Positions 25,287 through 35,400 of a stretch of 64,000 bases of DNA are shown one piece after another (position 1 is the stretch's first letter; every line of letters begins with the position of its first letter). This stretch comes from G963665005 sp963665005 (GTDB lineage: Bacteria; Bacillota; Clostridia; Christensenellales; SZUA-584): contig CAXXTQ010000001.1 in the NCBI GenBank assembly GCA_963665005.2, forward strand, positions 1,426,001 to 1,490,000. Reading direction: 5' to 3'. The position numbers and the translations under genes are program-made. The notes below the pieces were generated by a model, which worked only from the letters and a program-made list of their open reading frames with translations, was not told the origin of the DNA and made no database searches.

Positions 25287-27257
25287 ATGAGAAAGATAAT
25301 ACAAGCATTCTTTATCCTTATTGTTATGCTGCTTTCAAGCATAACAGTACATGCTATTGAAGCAAATAATGTACAAGTCGTATCCAATGGAAACACAACT
25401 TTTATGATTGAATCAAACGGAAGCGTAAAAGGCTGGGGGCATAATACAAAAGGTGAAGTAGGCAACGGAACAACAGTTGACCAGCTTTCACCAGTAGCAA
25501 TACAAGGCTTGAGTAATATAAAAGAGATCGTTCCGAACGATTATGGCTATGGTTTCTTTTTTGCAATAGACAACGATAATAATGTGTACGGCTGGGGCTA
25601 TAACGGATACGGGCAATTGGGAATTGGCATAACGACCAATCCTTCAGTTCCCACCAAAATCACTGGCCTGCCGGAGATTTCGAAGATACGGATTAATGAA
25701 TATACCGTATATGCGATAACAACGGATGGTGATGTCTATTCCACAGGTAAGAACGATTATGGGCAGGTTGGTAACGGTACAAAGATAACAGAAAGAACAT
25801 TTACAAAGATACCCCAATTATCGAATATTGAGGATATTGTTTGTAAATCTAATGTTGCCTATGCGATCACCAATGATAAAAGAGTATATGCTTGGGGGCG
25901 CGGCAACAGCTGGCAGATTGGATGCGGTGAATACATTGCGGCACAGACAACGCCGTCAGAAATCACAACACTTTGCAATGTAGATGAAGTTGTAACAAAC
26001 GGAGTTACCACATTTGCAATATGTAATAACCGACAAGAGATATATTCATGGGGTGAAAGCTGGCTTGGTGAAGCGGGCAACTACAGTGAAAAGACAGCCA
26101 CGCCGAAGGAAGTTGCAATAATTTCTGATTTACCTGAAACCATTGACGAATTCATCATTGTTAATCAAACATCGTTTGCATTGATGAACGACGGCACATT
26201 ATATGGCTGGGGTAAAAACAGCAGCAATGAGCTTGGTAACGGCGGTACTTTTAATAAGCAAATACCGGAGATTATTCAGAACACACCCAAAGTCAAACAG
26301 TTTATATTCAACGGGTTTGCAGGCATTGCTTTGGGAGTTGATAATTGTGTATACACTTGGGGCCGGAATAGGTATGGAGAAATTGGCGATGGTGGTATCG
26401 TGTATAGACAAGCATACGCTGAAAAATTAACTGCTCTGGGAGAAAACATTGAGCTGATGTTTAATGGCAATAATGCGATGTATGCCATTAATGCGGATGG
26501 TACAGTATACGGTTGGGGCGATAACAGCAAACGGCAGTTGGCAATAGATAATGCTGAAAGTATTTTGCCGCCTACCATCATTCCAAATATATATGATGTG
26601 ATAAGTATCGAAAAGACAAACGATATGGTAATTGCATCAGATTCACAGGGTATTATTTATGGCTGGGGTGAAAACACCTATGGTCAGATCGGGAATAACA
26701 ATTCTGATAATGTTGCTACGCCTTTTATAGTTTCAAATAATGAGATGACGATAACGACAGGAACGGGTGATGTGAACGGCACTGTGCCAGTTGTTGGACA
26801 AATCAATGCGCTGACGATTTCGGTTACTCATCCTGCTGCACTCGAATACTCAATAAACCCTAATATTGGTGATAATGGCGAATTCATAGCACCAGACATT
26901 ATTATCAAAAACAATACCAAAGTACCGATAAGAGTCACAGTAAAATCCCTGACATCAACTACAGGAGGAACACTCCAGTTCACAGATGTTGAAGAGAGTG
27001 ATAAGGACTGGAAAAACTTAGACTTAAATGATTCAAAGAGTTACATTGCTCTTGGCATTAAAATTAATGATGCTGTTGGTTGGAATGCAGGATACAATGA
27101 AAGCATACATTATGCGATAAAATCTCATCCTACATTGTTCGGCTCGTTGTCTGCTAATTCATCGGGGGCTATGGTGATGCAAGCAAATTTTGGACTTGCG
27201 TTTGACCAATCCTATACGGCAATGTTTAGTTTAATTTTTATATTTAATCTAGTATAA
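25287..27257 (+). CDS. Secreted RCC1-repeat protein with shared C-terminal domain (copy 1)
   Basis: 656 residues from ATG 25287 (GGAGAG at 25276; the TTG at 25275 lies within that site). A signal peptide (MRKIIQAFFILIVMLLSSITVHA) is followed by nine RCC1-like repeats, recognised by W-G or equivalent centres (GWGHN, GWGYN, STGKN, AWGRG, SWGES, GWGKN, TWGRN, GWGDN, GWGEN), enough for a beta-propeller of about 460 residues. From T-G-T-G-D-V onward comes the 165-residue domain shared with the 24586 and 27362 products. RCC1 propellers are protein-binding modules; here it is exported, so a surface adhesin or pilus-associated binder is plausible. No anchor motif is present. Confidence 0.75.
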   Translation: MRKIIQAFFILIVMLLSSITVHAIEANNVQVVSNGNTTFMIESNGSVKGWGHNTKGEVGNGTTVDQLSPVAIQGLSNIKEIVPNDYGYGFFFAIDNDNNVYGWGYNGYGQLGIGITTNPSVPTKITGLPEISKIRINEYTVYAITTDGDVYSTGKNDYGQVGNGTKITERTFTKIPQLSNIEDIVCKSNVAYAITNDKRVYAWGRGNSWQIGCGEYIAAQTTPSEITTLCNVDEVVTNGVTTFAICNNRQEIYSWGESWLGEAGNYSEKTATPKEVAIISDLPETIDEFIIVNQTSFALMNDGTLYGWGKNSSNELGNGGTFNKQIPEIIQNTPKVKQFIFNGFAGIALGVDNCVYTWGRNRYGEIGDGGIVYRQAYAEKLTALGENIELMFNGNNAMYAINADGTVYGWGDNSKRQLAIDNAESILPPTIIPNIYDVISIEKTNDMVIASDSQGIIYGWGENTYGQIGNNNSDNVATPFIVSNNEMTITTGTGDVNGTVPVVGQINALTISVTHPAALEYSINPNIGDNGEFIAPDIIIKNNTKVPIRVTVKSLTSTTGGTLQFTDVEESDKDWKNLDLNDSKSYIALGIKINDAVGWNAGYNESIHYAIKSHPTLFGSLSANSSGAMVMQANFGLAFDQSYTAMFSLIFIFNLV

Positions 27258-27280
27258 AATATAGCGTAAAATTTTCACTA

Positions 27281-27322
27281 TGAATGGCTGTAATCTGTTA
27301 TTAGATAACCAACCATTCTTTT
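27281..27322 (+). terminator. Hairpin between the two RCC1 genes
   Basis: GAATGG (27282-27287) and CCATTC (27313-27318) arms with an inner imperfect pairing, followed by TTTTTAAT. Confidence 0.55.
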
Positions 27323-27361
27323 TAATATTAATTTCAGATCATTATAAATAGGAGGATGATT

Positions 27362-29323
27362 ATGAGGAAATTCGTAACAGGAGTTTTAATAGTATTATTT
27401 ATGTTGCTATCAAGCATTTCTGCTCGTGCAGTCGTATCAACGGATGTAAAAGTCATATCAAATGGATATACATTCTTCATGGTAAAATCAGATAGCAGTG
27501 TTTTAGGGTGGGGACGGAATACAAATGGTGAACTTGGCATTGGCAATACTGAAAATCAGTTGTCGCCATTCATTATACCGGAATTGACAAACGTGAAAGA
27601 TATTATAAAAGGTGAAAATGGTGTGTCTACCTTTTTTGCGCTTAAAACGGACGACACCGTCTTGGCTTGGGGCGATAATCAATATGGACAGCTTGGTACA
27701 GGAAGTACAGCCGATCAATCGGTTCCGGTGACCATACCTAATTTGACCGATATATCTCAAATCGTCACTGATGGATATACAGTATATGCGATAGATGATA
27801 ATGGCGACGTTTTTGCATGGGGCAGAAACAATTACGGTCAGGTGGGTAATAACAGAACAAACAACCAAATGACGCCTGTACAGATCACAGAGCTGTCTAA
27901 TATTAAAGAAATCATCTGCAAAAATAGCGTTGCTTATTCAATAGACAATGACGGAAACGTTTTTGCATGGGGACGGGCAAGCAGCGGGCAAATAGGCATT
28001 TATAGTTATATTTCAGCTCGGAAAACGCCGTATAAAATAGCAGAATTATCTGATGTTGACCGGATTATTACAAATGGAAATACCACTTATGCAATATGTA
28101 AGGATGGGCAGGAAATCTATGGCTGGGGCGCTAACAATTATGGTCAAGTTGGTTGCTCTGGCACTATAAATAGAATGACGCCAGGATTAATAAGCGGAAT
28201 ATCAGATGTTGTGGAACTGATAATTAAGTTTAAAACAACATACGCGTTATTATCTGACGGTACATTGTATGGTTGGGGACATAACAGCTATGGGCAGCTT
28301 GCTAATGATGGTTCTTCTATTCAAGGCTCTCCCCGGCTAATATCAGGAATACCACCTGTAAAACAAATTATTAGCAATGGATACTCGACGTGCGTTCTGT
28401 GTACAAATAACTCGGTTTATGCATGGGGTTACAACAGTTATGGCGGTGTTGGGAATGGCATGTCCGGCGGATCTCAGAAGACACCGTATAAGATCAACAG
28501 TTTAAGAAATACGTCAAAAATTGCAGGTGAAGATTACACCTTTTATGCAATCAAAGAAGATGGTACTGTTTACGGATGGGGCAAAAATGGCAGCGGACAG
28601 GCAGGAGTAGGAACAACAGGTACGCAGAGAACTCCGGCGCTTATAGAAATTACTGATATTGAAGTCATTCAAGTGTTTGATAACACTGTCCTTGCCGTAG
28701 ATGCACACGGCTATATTTATGGCTGGGGCGCAAACAACTATGGGCAATTGGCTATCGGAACAACAGACAACGAATGTAATCCTGTGATTATCCATGAAAA
28801 TGAACTGGCATTAACTACTGCGACAGGAACAGGCGACGTGAATAGCACTGTGCCAATTGCTGGTACTATTAACGCTTTAACAATATCCATTACACATACG
28901 GTCAATGTTGCTTATTCCATTAATACAAACAGCGAGGAAGGATTCTATTGTACCGATATTCAAATAACAAACAACTCCAAAGTACCTGTAAAAGTTGGTA
29001 TAGAAGCATTTGTAGCAGGTTCTGGCGGTGATTTAGTATTTCAGGATGTATTGCCTGAAAGTATGGATTGGAACAACTTAAACAAGCAGGATACAAAGAG
29101 CTATATTGCCTTGGGATTGCAATATGTTGACGAATCGGAATGGCTCATTTCTCAGCCTGAATTGATTGAGCCATTGTATGCTGCCGAAATTGATAATACC
29201 TACATCGGTTCTTTGGATAAATATTCGAGCGGCACTCTTGAATTGTGCGGCTGGCACGGGTTAGCCTTTGACGGCGATTATACTTCAATGCATCAACTAA
29301 TATTCGTAATTTCACTGTTATAA
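27362..29323 (+). CDS. Secreted RCC1-repeat protein with shared C-terminal domain (copy 2)
   Basis: 653 residues from ATG 27362, with AGGAGG (27350-27355) directly upstream. The layout equals copy 1: signal peptide (MRKFVTGVLIVLFMLLSSISARA), nine RCC1-like repeats (GWGRN, AWGDN, AWGRN, AWGRA, GWGAN, GWGHN, AWGYN, GWGKN, GWGAN), then the shared domain starting T-G-T-G-D-V-N. Its last domain is more diverged (ends GLAFDGDYTSMHQLIFVISLL) and lacks several residues conserved between the other two. Tandem duplication of a surface protein with one variable propeller suggests target variation. Confidence 0.75.
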   Translation: MRKFVTGVLIVLFMLLSSISARAVVSTDVKVISNGYTFFMVKSDSSVLGWGRNTNGELGIGNTENQLSPFIIPELTNVKDIIKGENGVSTFFALKTDDTVLAWGDNQYGQLGTGSTADQSVPVTIPNLTDISQIVTDGYTVYAIDDNGDVFAWGRNNYGQVGNNRTNNQMTPVQITELSNIKEIICKNSVAYSIDNDGNVFAWGRASSGQIGIYSYISARKTPYKIAELSDVDRIITNGNTTYAICKDGQEIYGWGANNYGQVGCSGTINRMTPGLISGISDVVELIIKFKTTYALLSDGTLYGWGHNSYGQLANDGSSIQGSPRLISGIPPVKQIISNGYSTCVLCTNNSVYAWGYNSYGGVGNGMSGGSQKTPYKINSLRNTSKIAGEDYTFYAIKEDGTVYGWGKNGSGQAGVGTTGTQRTPALIEITDIEVIQVFDNTVLAVDAHGYIYGWGANNYGQLAIGTTDNECNPVIIHENELALTTATGTGDVNSTVPIAGTINALTISITHTVNVAYSINTNSEEGFYCTDIQITNNSKVPVKVGIEAFVAGSGGDLVFQDVLPESMDWNNLNKQDTKSYIALGLQYVDESEWLISQPELIEPLYAAEIDNTYIGSLDKYSSGTLELCGWHGLAFDGDYTSMHQLIFVISLL

Positions 29324-29325
29324 CA

Positions 29326-29355
29326 TGACCGGATGATTGCCGGTCGTCATACTTT
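29326..29355 (+). terminator. Terminator after RCC1 gene copy 2
   Basis: ATGACCGG and CCGGTC-G-TCAT arms around a short loop, followed by ACTTTTG. Confidence 0.6.
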
Positions 29356-29380
29356 TGTACCAAAAAGATTGGAGAGAATC

Positions 29381-29422
29381 ATGAGGAAGATCATATCATT
29401 CTTAAAGACCACAGACAAATAA
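29381..29422 (+). CDS. 13-residue leader ORF, remnant of a fourth shared-family gene
   Basis: ATG AGG AAG ATC ATA TCA TTC encodes MRKIISF..., matching the first residues of the RCC1 signal peptides (MRKIIQAF), and the upstream GATTGGAGAGAAT repeats that before ATG 25287. After 13 residues it stops inside the left arm of a strong terminator. Either a fourth surface-protein gene was deleted, or the leader and overlapping terminator control the big gene at 29469. Confidence 0.5.
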   Translation: MRKIISFLKTTDK

Positions 29423-29439
29423 CATGTCTGTGGTCTTTT
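29407..29439 (+). terminator. Strong terminator overlapping the 13-residue leader ORF
   Basis: Perfect 10-bp arms GACCACAGAC (29407-29416) and GTCTGTGGTC (29426-29435), followed by TTTTC. The left arm is translated by the leader ORF, so ribosome movement could affect hairpin formation. Confidence 0.75.
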
Positions 29440-29468
29440 CATATCAAAAAGAAAAAAGGAGGAATATC

Positions 29469-32400
29469 ATGGCTGAAAAACTACAGTATATTGAAGAACT
29501 TGCAGAAAAGACACTGAAGAATTTATCTAAAAAAGATAACTGGATTAAGTATCTAAAAACCACATCAAATCATTATAAATACAGCTTTCGTGACAGTTGT
29601 TTAATTTATGCTCAACGTCCGGATTCTAAAGCGGTAGCAAGTTACGATCTTTGGAATAACAAAATGCGCCGATATGTCAATCAAGGGGCGAAAGGTATCG
29701 CTTTAATTGAAGTTGAGTTAGACCATTCACGGCTACATTATGTCTTTGATATTACTGATACGAACGGTCAGAGACTGCCATATATATGGCAGTACAATGA
29801 CGAGTTTAGCGAACGTATTATAGGCGAGGTTACAGACAGCTTCAGTCTGAATACGAATACAAATGATTTGGAAGCTGTGATTAACGATCTTGCTGATACA
29901 TTGGTAGATGACAGTATTTTCGACTTGCTTGAGGAACTTAAACACACGGTGCATGGCAGCTTTCTTGAAGAAGCTGACGAGTTAAATTCTAAGCTTTGGT
30001 ATGAAGATACGCTCAAGCAAAGCATTGTTGCAACGGTACTTTTCAGATGCGGATATGATTTAGATTTTGATGATTTAAATTTTTCTCAGCTCTATAATTT
30101 TAATACCCCCGAAACTATTGTACAATTGGGCAAAGCAACAAGCGATATTTCAGAAAGCATATTGAGAGAAATCGAAATATCGGTAAAAAAAATCGAGCGT
30201 GAACAGAGGATTGAAAGGAGCAAAGAACATGGAGAACTGCTACAAGCAACAGGGCGAAGTGATGATACCCGACCTGCAACTGAAAGGACAGAACACAGAG
30301 CCATTGGGCAAGTACGGGATGATAAGAAAAACGTTTCTGCGGACGAACATGGGCGGCAGGTTCGACACGATGGCGCTGACAGGAACGCTGTATCCCCATT
30401 GCAAACAGGTGGAAACGGAAGTCAGGGAGCAGATAGCATTGCGGATAGCGCAAATGAAGAAGAGGACAGAGCAGCGCCGTTGGGCGGTGACGTCGATGGA
30501 AATCGAGAGCAAGGTAATCAAAGAGATGATATATACGAGATAAACGAGCAGGGCGATATTGACCTTGTGTTACTTATAGGAAGCGGATTTGAAGGCGGCA
30601 AACAGCGTATCATCGACTTCTACTTTCAAGAACATACGAGCAAGGAAAGAGCAGATTTTTTAAAGAATGAATACGGCACAGGCGGCGGAACAATTACCTT
30701 TAGCGGCGACAGGAACGGATACCATGATCACAACGCCAAAGGAATAGAAATACACAGTTTTGGATTTGATAATGTTTCAATTCAATTTTCGTGGGCGAAA
30801 GCGGCAAAACGCATTGGTGAGCTGATTGACAACGGCAGATATTTTGACATGCGATACCCCAATGAAAAACCGCTGATAAAGCCAACTGTATCGGATGACA
30901 TTGAACCACCGTCTAAACCAAAAGAACAAATAATTGATGAAATGGGAGCGAAAACCGCTCCTTCTTCTTTGTCCGACACCGCTCCACGTAAACGCAGAAC
31001 ACAGCCGGAGATGAATTATGCACGCCTGCTGGAACTCGCACCTCATATCATGGACAAAAGATATCGGTATGCAAAGCTGAAAGCAGACGGTTTTATGGAT
31101 TTATCCATTGAATGGGTTGATACAGATAAAATCGGCATGGCACACTATGGTCTGCAAAACGGTGACAGTATGGCTGATCCGGATATGACCCTTATCGTTG
31201 ATGATGAAGCAAAAATCGTTATGCCTGCCACTTATCAAAATGATTATATGGGAGTCTATCAGAAAGTATATTCAGATGACGGTAAATGGCGTCCCGAACT
31301 AAGCCGTGAACTTACATCGTTTCTCTCAACATGGCTACGAAATATAGAGTTTCAGGGTCATGTATTAGCAAATGCAAAATACTATCGTGAAGAATTATCC
31401 GATACAACTATCGTTTTAAACGAAAAAGGTCAAGAGTATGGTTTAGATATTCCTCATTATTTAATGAGCATGACACAGATTGAGGAACAAAAAGCTCAAA
31501 TTGAAGATATTGCAAATAAGTCATATGGTACTGTAGATAAACAGCAGGAAATGCGTGAATACGGTTATCAATGGGATGGCATGATTAACCTAGATGACGA
31601 AGAAGCATTGCGCTTATTCGATAATGGCGAGGCAATATTCCTTCTGCACGATGATAACACGGAAAGCCTTGCTGAAAACGAAAAAAGGCTAATACAACAT
31701 ATAAACAACGGTGGTCTGGTCGGCATTGAAAAACCGCAGGAAAATGAACCACAGATAGAACCGCGGCAAACCGAAAAAGAAGAGATCAACGAAGGAGCAG
31801 AGAATGCTCCTTTTTTAATGGACAACGACGAGCACAGACCTCTTTTTTCTACCATAGATAAAATCAACTTCCATATCACTGATGATAACTTAGGTGTTGG
31901 CGGGGCTAAAGAGAAATATAAGCGAAATATTGACGTAATAAAATTGCTTAAAATGATTGAAGGCGATAATAGGCTTGCATCATCAGATGAACAGGAAATC
32001 CTGGCACAATATGTAGGCTGGGGTGGTTTAGCTTCTGCATTCGACAGCGAAAATTCAAGTTGGAGCAGTGAATATGCGGAGCTGAAAGAATTGCTGGATG
32101 AAGATGAATACAAGCAAGCGAGAGCATCCACTCTAAACGCCCATTATACTGCACCTGTGGTTATAAAGGCGATGTATAAGGCACTTGAAAACATGGGTTT
32201 TAACGGCGGTAATGTGCTAGAACCTGCAATGGGTGTCGGCAACTTCTTTGGATTGTTGCCTGTATCCATGAGTGAGTCAAAACTGTATGGCGTGGAGCTT
32301 GATAGCATCACCGGACGTATGGCAAAACAGCTATATCAACGTGCCAATGTGGATGTGATGGGCTTTGAAAATACGGCGTATCCAGATAATTTCTTTGATG

Positions 32401-35400
32401 TGGCAATTGGGAATGTACCTTTTGGAGCATACAAGATTGCAGATGTTCGATATGACAAGCACAACCTTTTGATTCATGACTATTTTTTTTGTAAGACCAT
32501 TGATAAGGTGCGCCCTGGTGGCATTATTGCCTTTATCACATCCAAAGGAACACTTGATAAAGCTAATTCATCAGTCAGAAAATACATCGCTCAAAGAGCG
32601 GAACTGGTCGGCGCAATCCGTCTGCCAAACAATGCATTTAAAGCAAACGCCGGAACGGATGTCACCAGTGATATTATATTCCTTAAAAAGCGTGACAGCA
32701 TCATGGATATCGAACCTGATTGGATACAGTTATCAAAGACGTGGGATGGCATCCCTATAAACCAGTATTTTGTTGATAATCCGCAGATGATACTTGGAAA
32801 AATGGAGTATTACAAAGGAATGTACGGCAACGAAAAAGAAACTGCCTGCACTCCGTTTGAGGGAAAAACACTTATAGAGCAGCTGGATGAAGCGATTCTT
32901 AATATCCATACAGAAATCGAAGAAAACGAATACATGGCAGACGAACCGGACTTTGAGGATAAGTCTATACCTGCTGAGCCGAGTGTTAAAAATTTCAGTT
33001 ATTGCATTGTAGATGACGATGTATATTATCGTGAAAACTCACGCATGAATTTGGTGGACATCAATGCTACAGCTATAAACCGAATCAAAGGTATGATTGA
33101 GTTAAGAGGCATTTTGAACGGCTTAATCAGCGCACAGATGAACGGTGAAGCGGAGTTTGCAATCAGGCGGCTGCAACACAGATTGAATGACGGATACGAT
33201 GAATTTGTTCGTAAATTTGGCCGGATCAACACCCGTGCCAATAACATGGCAATGAGCGAGGACAGTTCATATTATCTGCTTTGTTCACTTGAAGTTCTTG
33301 ATGATGAAGGCGGTTTTGAACAAAAAGCAGACATATTTACAAAGCAGACCATCAGACCGTACAGGCAAATCAGGCATGTGGATACGGCAAGCGAAGCATT
33401 GGCGGTATCATTGGCACGCAAGGGTAAAGTTGATTTGGGGTATATTTCCTCATTAACGGGTAAAGAAGTTCAGCAGGTAATTGATGACTTAAAAGGAATC
33501 ATATTTAAAGACCCAATGTCAGACCATGAAAACATCTATGAAGGTTGGCAGACAGCGGACGAGTATTTATCGGGTGAAGTAAGAGAAAAGCTAAAGACCG
33601 CAGAAATCGTTGTGAAGAATAACCCCGACTTTGCCCATCACGTTACGGCGCTTAAACAGGTACAGCCTAAAGACCTTGAAGCCAGTGATATTGAAGTTAA
33701 ATTAGGTACGATTTGGATACCTGCAAGATATATCGAAGAGTTTATCTTTGAGACGCTGGATACTCCGAATTATATCCGATACGACATCAATGTACACTAT
33801 TCGGAACATAGCGGCACATGGAACGTCAGCAGAAAATCGCTTGATAACAATGTAAACTCTACTCAAAAGTACGGTACTAACCGTATGAATGCCTATTGGA
33901 TTATTGAAGAAACACTTAATCAAAAGAACATACGAATAACTGACAGGAATGAATTACCGGACGGTACTGTTACTTACGTACTCAACAAGAAAGAAACAAT
34001 GCTTGCCACACAAAAGCAGACATTGCTGCAGGAAGCGTTTAGGGACTGGATTTTCAAGGACGAAACAAGGCGTAACGATTTAGTAAAACTGTATAACGAG
34101 CAGTTTAACAACATCCGCCCTCGTGAGTATAATGGCTCACATATCGAATTTATCGGCATGAACCCTGAAATCACACTACGGGAGCATCAGAAAAATTCCG
34201 TGGCAAGACAGCTTTACGGCGGGAATACGCTTCTTGCCCACGTTGTCGGTGCGGGAAAGAGTTTTGCAATGATAGCGGCTGCGATGGAAAGCAAACGGCT
34301 GGGCTTATCCAACAAGAACCTGTTTACTGTACCGAACCACCTGACGGAGCAGTTAGCAGCAGAAACATTAAGGCTTTACCCTTCTGCGAAAGTGCTGGTT
34401 GCAACGAAAAAAGATTTTCAAATGAAAAACAGGAAGAAGTTCTGTTCACGGATAGCGACCGGGGATTATGACATCGTAATACTCGGTCATACACAGTTTG
34501 AAAAGATTCCGCTTTCTAATGAGAGGTTGATAAGAATGCTCCAGCAGCAGCTTGATGAAATTGCTTATGCCATACAAGAACAGAATGGTATGACAGGTAT
34601 GCGCTATAACGTTAAGCAGATGGAAAAGACGAAAAAAAGCGTGGAAGCAAGGCTGGAAAAACTCAACAGTCAGGAGCGTAAAGACGATGTGATTGAGTTT
34701 GAGGAATTGGGAGTTGACGGGCTGTTTGTGGACGAAAGCCAATATTTTAAGAACCTCTATATAATAACAAAAATGAGGAATGTAGCGGGTATATCTCAGA
34801 CGCAAGCGCAGAAATCATCCGACATGTTTATGAAGTGCCAGTATTTAGATGAACTTACGGGTGGACGTGGTATCACATTTGCAAGCGGAACGCCGATATC
34901 CAACAGTATGACAGAACTATATACGGTGCAAAGGTATTTGCAGATGCATGAACTCCGAAAGCGCGGGCTACATCATTTCGACAGCTGGGCATCCGTATTC
35001 GGTGAAACTCAAATAGCATATGAGTTATCCCCTGAAGGCAATCGGTTCAGGACAAAGACGAGGTTTTCAAAGTTTTTCAACCTGCCGGAACTGATGAGTA
35101 TGTTTAAGAACGTGGCGGACGTTCAGACCAACGATATGCTCAATTTACCCATGCCTAAGCTGAAAACCGGAAAGGTCATCAATGTATCGGTACAGCCGAC
35201 GGATATACAAAAAAATATGATACGAGAACTCGGTGAAAGAGCGGATGCGGTGCGTAACGGTGATGTGGACCCAACCATAGATAATATGCTGACCATTACA
35301 AACGACGGGCGGCGTATCGCCCTTGACCAAAGGCTTGCCAATCCTCTGCTGCCCGATGAAAGCCAAAGCAAAACTAATACATTGATGAGAAACGTATTTG

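Noticed and set aside
30199..30543. 114-residue forward ORF inside the giant gene
   Set aside because: It lies in another frame of the low-complexity linker of the 2391-residue protein, with no support from domains.
31568..32131. 187-residue reverse-strand protein
   Set aside because: It is antisense to the methylase part of the giant ICE protein, Ser/Leu-rich, without a ribosome site.
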